A stretch of 64,000 nt of DNA. Source: Triglochin maritima (taxonomy: Eukaryota > Streptophyta > Magnoliopsida > Alismatales > Juncaginaceae). Shown here piece by piece: positions 50,181-59,027 of this stretch. A program made the translations under genes and the position numbers. The stretch spans positions 48,890,053 to 48,954,052 of the forward strand of contig OY821775.1 of NCBI GenBank assembly GCA_963682175.1, given 5' to 3'. How positions within the stretch are numbered: the first letter of the stretch is position 1; each line of letters starts with the position of its first letter. The notes under the pieces were generated by a model. The model was given only the letters and a program-made list of their open reading frames with translations, did not search any database and was not told the origin of the DNA.

Positions 50181-51580
50181 TATACGATGCATCAGAATTT
50201 TCATAATCTTGCGACCATATCCCCTTAAACGACCCTATCCTCTCAACTACAAATTACGCAAAACAACAACAACCACTTATAGTAGCTAACAGAGTTTTGG
50301 ATGAAGAATTTCCAACAATTTAGCAAGTAGAACAACAATAACAAATTTCACCACGTAACATAAAAACCACGAAAATCCAACACCGACGAAAACAACACTT
50401 CTAAAACAATAATAACATAAAAGACAATTGTTTAACTTAAATGCCACCCAAAATTTCTCTGACAGAAATGACACTGCAAATACAATAATCACGATTCAGT
50501 CATAAATAATTATTTTTTAAATACTAAAAAATAACAATAACATAAAATTAACTTATAAGATGGAAGTGATAACGGAGAATAAATGAGAAAAAAATTGAAC
50601 ATATAAAGATTTTTGTTTCTCAAATAGTGCTCGAAGTATCAACCATCCGAGATGTCCTGAATGTTGAGTAACGTATGAAATTTTTAAAAAAAATTAAAAT
50701 GAAATTTAAAAAAAAACTACAAAATACAATATATTTTTTACCTTTAACCGATTTCGATAAAATCGCTCATGAGACCAAATATTACGAGCAAAAATTATAT
50801 AGTCAACCAGACTATTGGAATCGTATATTTTTCCCATTTTTGTATTTTTTTGATGTTTAAGACGATATATTAACAATTAGTTTTCTCCCATTTTAAAATA
50901 AACACCAACGGACATTCGAGTCAAAAGAGTTATGAGAATAAGGGTATCGCGGAGTGTTTTCACGATGTATCTCCTTCTCTCTGGGGTGATTAAACATGTA
51001 TACATGAAAATGTTTTTTAAGCTGAAATAAAGCAAACATGATTGGATGACCAATTATGATAGAAAAGCTCAACTAAGCGTAAAACAAAACTCAATACAAT
51101 TTAAAGCTAAAAAATAAACCTTTTTTTCAACAAAAATGTTAATGTATTCAACAAAACTCCGAAAACACATTTAAATTCTAAACAAAGAAACTATACTTTT
51201 ATACACTAATCAACAAAAACAAAAAACTAACAATACTAAAAATAGAAATATTCTAATTCAAACAAAATTTAACATTACCAAAAAATGATTAAAAAGCCAA
51301 AAATAAATTACAATATTTATTTTTGTTTTTTCTGTAATTGCAGTTGACTTAGATATGCATTATAATCAAACACATGTTAAATATTTTCTTATCATTTATC
51401 AAACCAACTAGCATCAACGCTCCATCTTGGTTTGCCATTATGTATATTAAATTCTCTATAATATATTAAAAAATTGCAGTTAATAAATAAAATTTTAAAT
51501 TAAAAACTCATGAGATACACATGAAAATTTCAGTATATACCTAAAAAATATTTTTGTTAAAAATCCACACGTTAAAAATA
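50181..51580. other. AT-rich intergenic sequence
   Basis: No gene seen. A faint AAACACCAACGGACAT near 50900 may be another decayed MULE leader. Confidence 0.45.
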
Positions 51581-51641
51581 GGGAACTACTAAACGTCGCC
51601 CCAAAACTACTTAAATCGCCCCTTGAAATTACCAAATTGCC
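51581..51641 (+). repeat. Left terminal inverted repeat of the MULE
   Basis: It starts GGGAACTACTAAACGTCG and contains ACTTAAATCGCCCCTTGAAA. It matches the inverse of 57978-58036 with four differences. Related termini occur at 46307, 46945 and 49979. Confidence 0.88.
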
Positions 51642-51678
51642 ATTAACAATATATTTAATACCCAAATCGTCCCGTGTC

Positions 51679-51686
51679 TATAAATA
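51679..51686 (+). promoter_or_regulatory. TATA box of the transposase gene
   Basis: TATAAATA, about 50 bp before the predicted start codon at 51737 and about 40 bp inside the end of the inverted repeat. Confidence 0.65.
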
Positions 51687-51736
51687 AGGCCTATGGTCTT
51701 GTATATTCATAATTTATCAGTAAAAACACCACGAAA

Positions 51737-54700
51737 ATGTCTGGCGAGGGTGATGCATCGGGTGAGGTAAGCCTGGCACGGGGAAATTTTTGGGCCGAGC
51801 GTCTGCATTAGACGCCTCCCCCATGGTGAGGGCGTCTGCGTAGGACGCCCTCCCCATGGCCGAGGCGTCTAACGCAGACGCCTACACAATGGGAGAGGCG
51901 TCTTATGTAGACGTCCTCCCCATGGGTAAGGCGTCTGTAGTAGACGCCATTCCCTTCGGTCAGGCGTCCTACGCAGACGCCTTACCGTTGGGGAAGGCGT
52001 TTAACACAGACGCCCCATCCATGGGGCAGGCGTCTAACACAGACGCCTTTTTTTTTTTGATTTTGATTTTGTTTTTTTAATTTCGAGTTTATTTTTTAAT
52101 TTTTTTAATTTCGAATTTATTTTTTTATTTTTTTTATTTTGAATATATTTTTGTAGGTTCCAGATTTCGGTGGTGATGGAGTGGATTACAGTGAGTTATT
52201 TCAAACTACACAAATCTTTGAAACAATCGATGAAGCATGTAAATGGGTCAAACAAGTAGCTATCGGAGCTGGGTTTTTTTTGGTCGTGTCGTCGTACAAA
52301 ACAAGATCAGATAGTCGGATGGATTGTTATTTGAGATGCGACCGGCGAAATCAAATGGAGTCTCGGGATATGGATACTGCACTTCGAAGAAACACCAAAA
52401 GAAAGGGTTGCGGTTGCCGTTTCTTAATAAAAGTGGTGGAGCGACGAGATCGTGATGGATGGGTTGTGGTTTATAATAGTGCTCACGGACATCACAACCA
52501 CAGACTGGCAGTTTATCCGGAGGGTCATCGTCAAATTAGTGGTCTAAGTTCTGGGGCGAAGAAGATTGTTCGTGATATGACAGAGGCGCAAGCAAAACCA
52601 CGGAACATCTTGAAGGCAGTAAAAGAAAAATTCCCGGAGGACAATCCAAATCAAAGGCATATTTATAATTTCAGAGATTACATGAGGAGGACAAAATCTG
52701 AAGATCGGAATCCCGTCCAGCAGTTTCTCTACCAAGCAGTGCAGTGTGAGTACTTACATTGGATTATGGCGGATCCAGAAACTGATGTCGTAACTCACGC
52801 TTTTTTGGCACATCCGACGTCAGTCCAGTTGTTGCGGACATATCCTTTCGTTATCTGCATGGATTCGACTTACAAGACGAACAAGTATAAGATGCCTTTG
52901 TTCGAAATGATTGGGGTCACACCAGCAAACATGAATTTCCTTATTGGATATGCGATTTTGATGGATGAATCTTACTCCAGTTATTTGTGGGTGATGGAGA
53001 AGTTGAGAGATCTGTTATTGGAGACTGTCAGCCCGACTGCAATAATAACAGACCGGGAGTTAGGCCTTATGCGACCAGTGAGAGAGGTTTTTCCTGACTC
53101 TGCTCATTTACTCTGCACATGGCACATCAACAAAGACGTATTGAATTACGCATACCACGTATTCGGCAAGAATAAGGAGATGGCAGAGACTTTGAGGCGT
53201 GGAAGATGGAGGAAGATCATGCTTTCTACTTCAGAAGCCGAGTATGATAGAGCTGTGTATGCTCTGAAAGATTTGTATAGATCGTGGCCGGCTATCACGG
53301 AGTATCTGGACACCACGTGGTTGGTGCATAAAGAAAAATTTGTGCTGAATTGGACGAACAAAGTCCTTCATTTTGGGAACACCACGAATTGTAGGGTCGA
53401 AAGTGCTCATTCGGCTCTAAAAGAGTGGATTTCTACATCGACTGCAGCTCTGGACACTCTTTTCGAGCGCGTCAACGCGGCTACTGAAATGCAGCTGACG
53501 AATATTCGAAACTTTCTTGAAGACTCGAGACGGCGAAATTTGACTAACTTCGGACATGCTCTATATCGTCACATAAATGGTAGAGTTTCGCATCACTGTT
53601 TGCAGTTGCTGAGTCAGGAGGTGAAGAGAATGCAACAGTTAGATGATGAAGTTGAATATCGTTGCGAGTGCGCTTTTCTGACTTCTCATGGGATACCTTG
53701 CGCATGTACCATCCGTGGATGTCTTGAATCAGAAAACGGAATTTACTTAGAGCAGATTCATTCGTTCTGGAGGACACTTGTCATTGGGGAAGGAGCCGGG
53801 AACGCAGAGTTTGTGTCTCAGGCAGCTCAAGACGCCGAACATTTTCGCAGTCTGGTTGATGAGATTGCAGGAAGTGACCCTACCGTAATTCGATCTGCCT
53901 CTCGGGTTTTATTCGAGCAGCTACACCCCGAACATTCGAATTTGAAAGAGCCTGCAGTAAAAACAAAGCTACGAGGTCGACCAAGGGGAAAGTCGACACG
54001 ACGGGACCCTAGTGCGTTTGAGTATGCAGAGCGAGGTAGTGGTCGATCTTCAGGTAGTGGGAGTAGAGGCCGTGGTCGTTCTTCCGGTAGTGGAAGCAAA
54101 GGTCGTGGTCGATCTTCTGGTTCTTCGTCAGTGAGAGGAGGATCAGGTATACCATCCTTACATTTATTATTATTATAATTTTGTTATTTATTTCAGTAAA
54201 TATGTATCTTTTGTTATTATATCTAACTGTATTTTTTGTTCATATTGTAGTGACTGGGCGGGCTGACGTAGACGACTTCCCATATGAAGATAGAATTCCA
54301 GGAATCATTATGCCATTCCTACACCAGTGGAATGATGTACGTGCTGATGGAAACTGTGGATTTCGATGTGTCGCCGATGTTTTCCACGGTGGTGAAGACA
54401 ATTCGCAACTCGCCCGTCGTTCGATTTCAAATGAGATAGCTGCGAACCCATCTTTTTATGAGCACGTATACTACGACGGTGTGGCGGAGGCTCGTCACCG
54501 GATTAATTGGGGCGGGGGACCTTGTGGCGAGAATCACTATATGGAGACGTGGACGGACTTGTTTCCCATTGCAAATTTTTACAAGTGTGCAGTTATGTTC
54601 TTCTCTCTCGGAAATGATGGTTCGTTGTACCCATGTCTTACAGTTCTACCTTGGGAGAGTCCGCCTACCGTGACGAGACCGTGCAGAGAGTTGATTATTG

Positions 54701-54870
54701 CTCATTTAGGGAGTTACGCTCATTACATTCGTTTGGAATTGAATGAGGGATTCCCCGTACCTCCTATAGCGACTCTGTGGTATCAAATACGAGATGAGAG
54801 TGTTATTGGATGGGAGCTGGAGTACCAACATAGGATAGCATATTGGCAACAATTATGTAATATGTTTTGA
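51737..54870 (+). CDS. MULE transposase fused to an OTU-type cysteine protease domain
   Basis: Three exons: 51737-51766, 52157-54146, 54251-54870 (GAG/GTAAGC donor, TTTGTAG acceptor, CAG/GTATAC donor, ATTGTAG acceptor), 879 aa with phases intact. After a FAR1/WRKY-like zinc region (GCGCRFLIKV...HGHHNH) comes the MULE DDE domain: D246 (CMDSTYKTNKYK), D309 (IITDREL), CTWHINKD and E425 (NCRVESAHSALK). A SWIM-type finger follows at about 513-527 (CECAFLTSHGIPCAC, last ligand Cys instead of the usual His), then an AT-hook-like RGRPRGKS at 616 and Gly/Ser/Arg repeats. From residue 674 there is an OTU domain with D706-G-N-C709-G-F-R and a likely catalytic His831 (AHYIRLEL). Transposase moves the element; OTU proteases usually remove ubiquitin, a role here that is only inferred. 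OTU-bearing MULE proteins are, from memory, known in plants. Without the second intron splice the transposase would end at 54178. Confidence 0.88.
51799..52050. repeat. 33-bp palindromic minisatellite in intron 1 of the transposase gene
   Basis: Eight units start at 51799, 51832, 51865, 51898, 51931, 51964, 51997 and 52030, exactly 33 bp apart with no insertion or deletion. Each unit contains a hairpin of the type GGCGTCT-N4/5-AGACGCC and a CCATGG-like spacer. A run of T follows. In one plus frame it reads as an 11-residue repeat (ASxxDAxxxGx), but that frame is not joined to exon 1. Confidence 0.95.
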
Positions 54871-55230
54871 TATGTTTGTATAATTATGTAATATGTTTTG
54901 ATATGTTTGTACATTATATAGTGTTGCTTTATTATGTAATATGTTTTGATATGTTTGCTTTATTTACATTATATATAATAGTACGAAAGGTTATCAAACA
55001 CAAATACAAATAATAAAGGTACAACAGATAAGCAAAACACAAATACAAACAATAAGCGTACGACATGTTCGCAAACACAAACACAAATAATAAATAATAA
55101 GCGTACAACAGATAAACAAATATAAATGCAAATACTAAGCGTACCACAGATAAGCAAACACAAATACTAAGCGTACAACAGATAAACAAATATAAATGCA
55201 AATACTAAGAGTACGGTACAACAGATCAGC
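54853..55230. repeat. Tandem repeats between the two convergent MULE genes
   Basis: Right of the transposase gene, TTATGTAATATGTTTTGA (its last codons plus stop) occurs three times, at 54853, 54884 and 54932. From about 54995 to 55230 an A-rich array repeats GTACAACAGATAA and ACAAATACAAATA-type words up to the stop of the PMD gene. Confidence 0.8.
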
Positions 55231-57891
55231 CTACTCATCATCCGAATCATGGTCGGAGATGCCTAACTGAGTATGCCATGACTGTATGATCTGATCCACA
55301 TCTCCGCATGCAGCTCTGGCATCGTCTGGCAGCTCATCCCTCATCTGCAAGATTGGGTCTACAGCCCGTATCATCTTACCCATCCACTGCACATAACATT
55401 AACATTAGCGTACATTAACAAATTATACGGTACAAATAAATTTAGATAAAATGAAAAAATTACCAGATCGCCACACGTCCTATCTGGTGGTCGATCTGCT
55501 CTCCGGGAGGCACCACGGACGATGATAGGATGTGAGTAACTACCGAACCAATCAAGATAACGTGCATCACACTCGGAGGGGTCGCGACTACGTCTGAAGT
55601 CGCCAAGGAACAATCGGCATGATCTCGGAAATGTCCGCCAAGTCGATTCCGCTGTAGAAGCGGGGAACCTGACGTCGTACGTCGCTGCTATCGCAGACCG
55701 CACCGCATGCTCTGGTGTCGGAATGTCAACCGGGATCACCTGAACATATCCTAACTGACGCAAGACCCGATCGGGCATATAAGGCTCTATGATATCCCGA
55801 TAACGAATAAGACCCATCAATAAAGTCCTCGGGACATCCGCTGCTGGGTCAGGACCATAGGGTAACCACTCCACCTAAAGTTTAACACATTAATAATAAT
55901 ACATCTTAAAATTAAATAAATGGTGTAAAGTTTGATACCTCTGATGCAGTCATCTGATCTAGCCGTGCGCGGATGGAACGCAATCGTCCATCGCTCTTGT
56001 CCTCGCTCTGGACAACCCACATACCCGAACGTGGATGACCCTCGTCGATAATCTTCCGCTCACGATGCGGGCGGAATGCAGGAAAGTACTCGTATATCCA
56101 CGCCTGCAGCAGCGTAAGACAACCTGCAATCCCAGAACAATCCGCACGGCTAGCTATCCCAAGCTGCCGGTACAGGTATGCCAACGTCGCTGACCCCCAC
56201 GAGTACTCACGAACGGTCTCCGGGTCCCTAGCCTCCAGTAGATCGCGTGGTCTGATCCGACAACCACTCTTGTCGACAAACAAGACGGCTCCGAGCATCA
56301 AGAATAGGTACGCCGTCAACTGTGTATCATCGGCCCGCGGAGGTCGTGCCCGTCTGCATAGGTCCTCAAGGGAGTCGATGCCGACACCACCACCACTCCA
56401 TAAAGCTGTATCTCTCGCCAGACCATCAGGTGTGACACCAAGCAACTCTGCCACATAACACCTCAGCTCAGACGTCGACCCCTGAGCACTAACCAGACGA
56501 CCATCCACAGGAAGTCGCAGGATCTGGAAAACATCGTGAAGCATGATCGTCATCTCTCCGAAAGGCATGTGGAAAGTGTTGGTGTCAGGCTGCCACCGCT
56601 CCACAAACGCCGAAATCAAAGGCATGTCGAGATAAGGGAACATGTTGTACGGTAAGTGCCCCAAATGCGTGGCACTAATCTCCTCTCTGATATCAGCACT
56701 CAGTGTAGACCGCCAACCCTGTAGTGCTGTACAGGCTCTGTGCCGATTCTGGCACTTCAGAACCTTCCGATCCTCTCCGTCCCAGATCCGTCTAGCAATG
56801 TGACCCCAGAAACTAGGAATGACGCTCCCATCTAAAGGACCACCAGGCGTCATACTGCTCACGATCCAAGAATCGTCCTGGACCCTCTTCTTCTTCTGAG
56901 CGCGGGGATCAACAGTGCACGAGCTCGAATCCCCGGCCGTAAACCTCCCACCCCTACCCTTCCGCACCATCACTCCGGCGGAAGTAGAAGTACCCGCTCG
57001 ACCACGTCCTCCGCTATAATCCCCCTGCCTCTCCACCTCCGGCCGCACAAACTCATACGGGCCATCATCGTCGCTCTCGTCGTCGAAACTATCCACATGC
57101 TCATCATCGAAGGAATCATCCTCCTCCTCACGACGACGTAATGCCTCCCTCTCCCTCCTGACCGAAGCAGATATCCCCCGTCTACGTGGATGACGCGGTG
57201 CTGAATCATCCTCTAAAGAACGGAAGGCGTGTAATGGTATCGACTTGCCTCTCCCTCCACTGTGACCCGATGACTATTTATTGAAATTTTAAATACAAAT
57301 TTGTTAAATTTGTTAAACTAAATTATCATATTTATCAAAATTGTTAAACTAAATCAAAATTTGTTAAACTTAATTATCAAAATTGTTAAACTAAATCAAA
57401 ATTTGTTAAACTAAATTAAAACAATTGTTAAACTAAATCAAAATTTGTTAAAACTAAATATCACAAATGTTAAACTTAATAAGAATTTGTTAAATTAATT
57501 TTTTTGATTTATCACTATTTATTAAAGTAATTATGATATTTATTAATTAAAAAAACAAAAAAGGAGGAGGCGTCTGCGACAGACGCCTCCCGCAAGGTGA
57601 AGGCGTCTGTCGCAGACGCCTCCTCCTACGGGGAGACGTCTTCTGCAGACGTCTCCCGCTTCGGGTCGGCGTCCGAGGGAGACGCCCCCCGCATGGGGCG
57701 GGCGTCCGTGGAAGCCGCTCCCCCTATGGGGGGAGCGGCTTCCGAGGACGCCCGACCCATGCGGGGGGCGTCTCCCTCGGACGCCGACGCCTTTTTTTTT
57801 TTTTTTTTTTAAAAACAAATAAATAACGTAATGTTACCTCATACGGGTACACCGGGGGAACTGCTGGCTGCTTCCCTGGCCTCCGAGACAT
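55231..57891 (-). CDS. Plant mobile domain (PMD) protein encoded by the MULE
   Basis: Four exons: 57838-57891, 55939-57273, 55464-55874 and 55231-55386, all phase 0, 651 aa. It begins MSRRPGKQPAVPPVYPYE, then a basic and acidic low-complexity region. The PMD fold (PF10536 type, once called aminotransferase-like) follows: PSFWGHIARRIW, LDMPLISAFVERWQPDTNTF, HMPFGEMTIMLHDVFQILRL (about 250-270), and LLQAWIYEYFPAF. The tail is acidic (DHDSDDE). PMDs occur in plant transposons and in host MAIN/MAIL silencing-related proteins; the biochemical role is unclear. Its position opposite the transposase recalls mudrB of MuDR, but no sequence likeness to mudrB was seen. Start chosen because exon 1 gives a clean GAG/GTAACA donor just downstream of a TATA box. 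Confidence 0.87.
57570..57792. repeat. 33-bp palindromic minisatellite in intron 1 of the PMD gene
   Basis: Seven units start at 57570, 57603, 57636, 57669, 57702, 57735 and 57768, again exactly 33 bp apart. Units carry the same GCGTCT...AGACGC hairpin core with more GC-rich variants. A run of about 20 T follows on the plus strand, as after the left array, so both arrays point the same way although the genes point toward each other. Confidence 0.95.
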
Positions 57892-57952
57892 TCGTAATCT
57901 TGTGTAGTAGGTATAGGAAGAGAAAGTTTTGAAAAAAGAGTGAAATTGTGAG

Positions 57953-57958
57953 ATATAT
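57953..57958 (-). promoter_or_regulatory. TATA box of the PMD gene
   Basis: On the minus strand TTATATATC lies about 62 bp before the start codon at 57891 and about 20 bp inside the right inverted repeat. Confidence 0.6.
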
Positions 57959-57977
57959 AAGCAAAAATAGGAGGAAG

Positions 57978-58037
57978 GGCAATTTGGTAATTTCAAGGGG
58001 CGATTTAAGTAATTTTGGGGCGATGTTTAGCCGTTCA
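57978..58037 (-). repeat. Right terminal inverted repeat of the MULE
   Basis: Read on the minus strand it starts TGAACGGCTAAACATCGCCC and continues as in the left repeat. It differs at four of 59 compared positions. Confidence 0.88.
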
Positions 58038-58113
58038 GTAAAAATAAACAAAATATGGATGTGGTTTGAGTTTGAGAGATATGGTTTAGGGTGAAGGTGA
58101 TGAGACTTATTTA

Positions 58114-58626
58114 GGCCATCACTAACCATGACCTGGACGACCCGGTCATCAGCTCTCTCTCTCTTCAAAATCAGCTTTCTCTCTCTTCCACATCAGCTTT
58201 CTCTTTCCTCAACCCACCTTCTTCTCTTTCCTACACTATTCATCTCTTAACCACAACCCAACACAACCCACAACAACCTACCTCTCTCCTCCACATCATT
58301 TCGGGGTCCATCTTGGTAAAATTTTAAAAAAAATTTAAAAAATTTCTAAAAAATCAAAACAATTATAAAACGAATTTTTAAAAAAAAAATATAAAAAAAC
58401 TCAAACAAAAAAATTAAAAAAATCAAAACAAAAACAAAAAAAAATCAAAAAATCAAAAAATAATAAAATATTTGATGACCGGGTCGTCGACCCGGTCGTT
58501 TGAACGACCGGGTCGACGACCCGGTCATCTACAACCGAAAGTTTTCTGTTAAAAAATTAGTATTTTAATCAACGACCGGGTGATGACCGCAGGATGACCG
58601 CAGTTTTACTGCGTTAAGGGATGGCC
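58114..58626. mobile_element. PIF/Harbinger-type MITE
   Basis: 513 bp with ends GGCCATCACTAACC and the inverse of GGCCATCCCTTAACG, flanked on both sides by TTA (58111-58113 and 58627-58629). The terminus resembles that of the ORF1-bearing element at 41958 and the MITE at 62121. Contents are CT-rich and A-rich tracts plus a long perfect hairpin; no coding sequence. Confidence 0.82.
58474..58529. repeat. 56-bp perfect palindrome (27-bp arms, 2-nt loop)
   Basis: Built from GACCGGGTCG and CGACCCGGTC words, so each arm is also partly self-complementary (GGGTCGTCGACCC). It lies near the right end of the Harbinger-type MITE. Confidence 0.93.
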
Positions 58627-58629
58627 TTA

Positions 58630-59022
58630 TACGAGAGAATGGAAGGTGACAGAAAGTTGTGATATGATTGAAATCACCTCCACCAGCAACAACTTCATAT
58701 CCTTCTTTTTTACCTCTCCCGTCTCCACACTCTTCCAGAGATCACGACTTCAAAGAATGATTTAGTTGGTTCATAATAATAATAAATTGCTTGAATCCTC
58801 ATGCCCATTCTCTACGTTAAATACATTTTTTGTTTGTTTAGGTGTCACTCTAAAACGACGTAATTCTAAATTTACCATCGTTATGCAACTCTTTCTAATC
58901 ATAACACTGAAAACTCATTTTGCATTCAAAAATGTCATTTCTTCTTTCAAAATGCTACTCCCTTGACCTTTACCATTAATGACGTTAATTTCCGTTAACC
59001 GTCAGAATATTCTTTAGAAACC
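58630..59022. other. Short intergenic gap
   Basis: No feature seen beyond the target duplications of its neighbours. Confidence 0.5.
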
Positions 59023-59027
59023 ATGAC

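Larger units (their letters stand above)
51581..58037. mobile_element. Putative autonomous Mutator-like element with transposase-OTU and PMD genes
   Basis: A 6.46-kb element bounded by matching inverted repeats (51583-51641 and 57978-58036, 55 of 59 positions identical). Flanks TTAAAAATA (51572-51580) and GTAAAAATA (58038-58046) agree at eight of nine positions, the duplication length expected for MULEs. It holds two intact spliced genes that converge: transposase-OTU (plus) and plant mobile domain (minus). Each gene has a TATA box and start codon within 160 bp of its terminus, and a 33-bp minisatellite in its first intron. Nearly identical termini and uninterrupted frames suggest recent activity. 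Confidence 0.88.

Noticed and set aside
51856..52080. 74-aa frame with an 11-residue ASxxDAxxxG repeat
   Set aside because: It is the minisatellite read in one frame, out of phase with exon 1 of the transposase, and lies in its predicted intron. I keep it only as a structural observation.
52544..52735. Antisense frames inside the transposase exon (also 53146-53361, 53544-53777, 53827-54099)
   Set aside because: Shadows of the transposase reading frame.
57543..57818. Frames of 71-91 aa on both strands over the right minisatellite
   Set aside because: Same cause: a GC-rich palindromic repeat open in several frames, inside the PMD gene intron.
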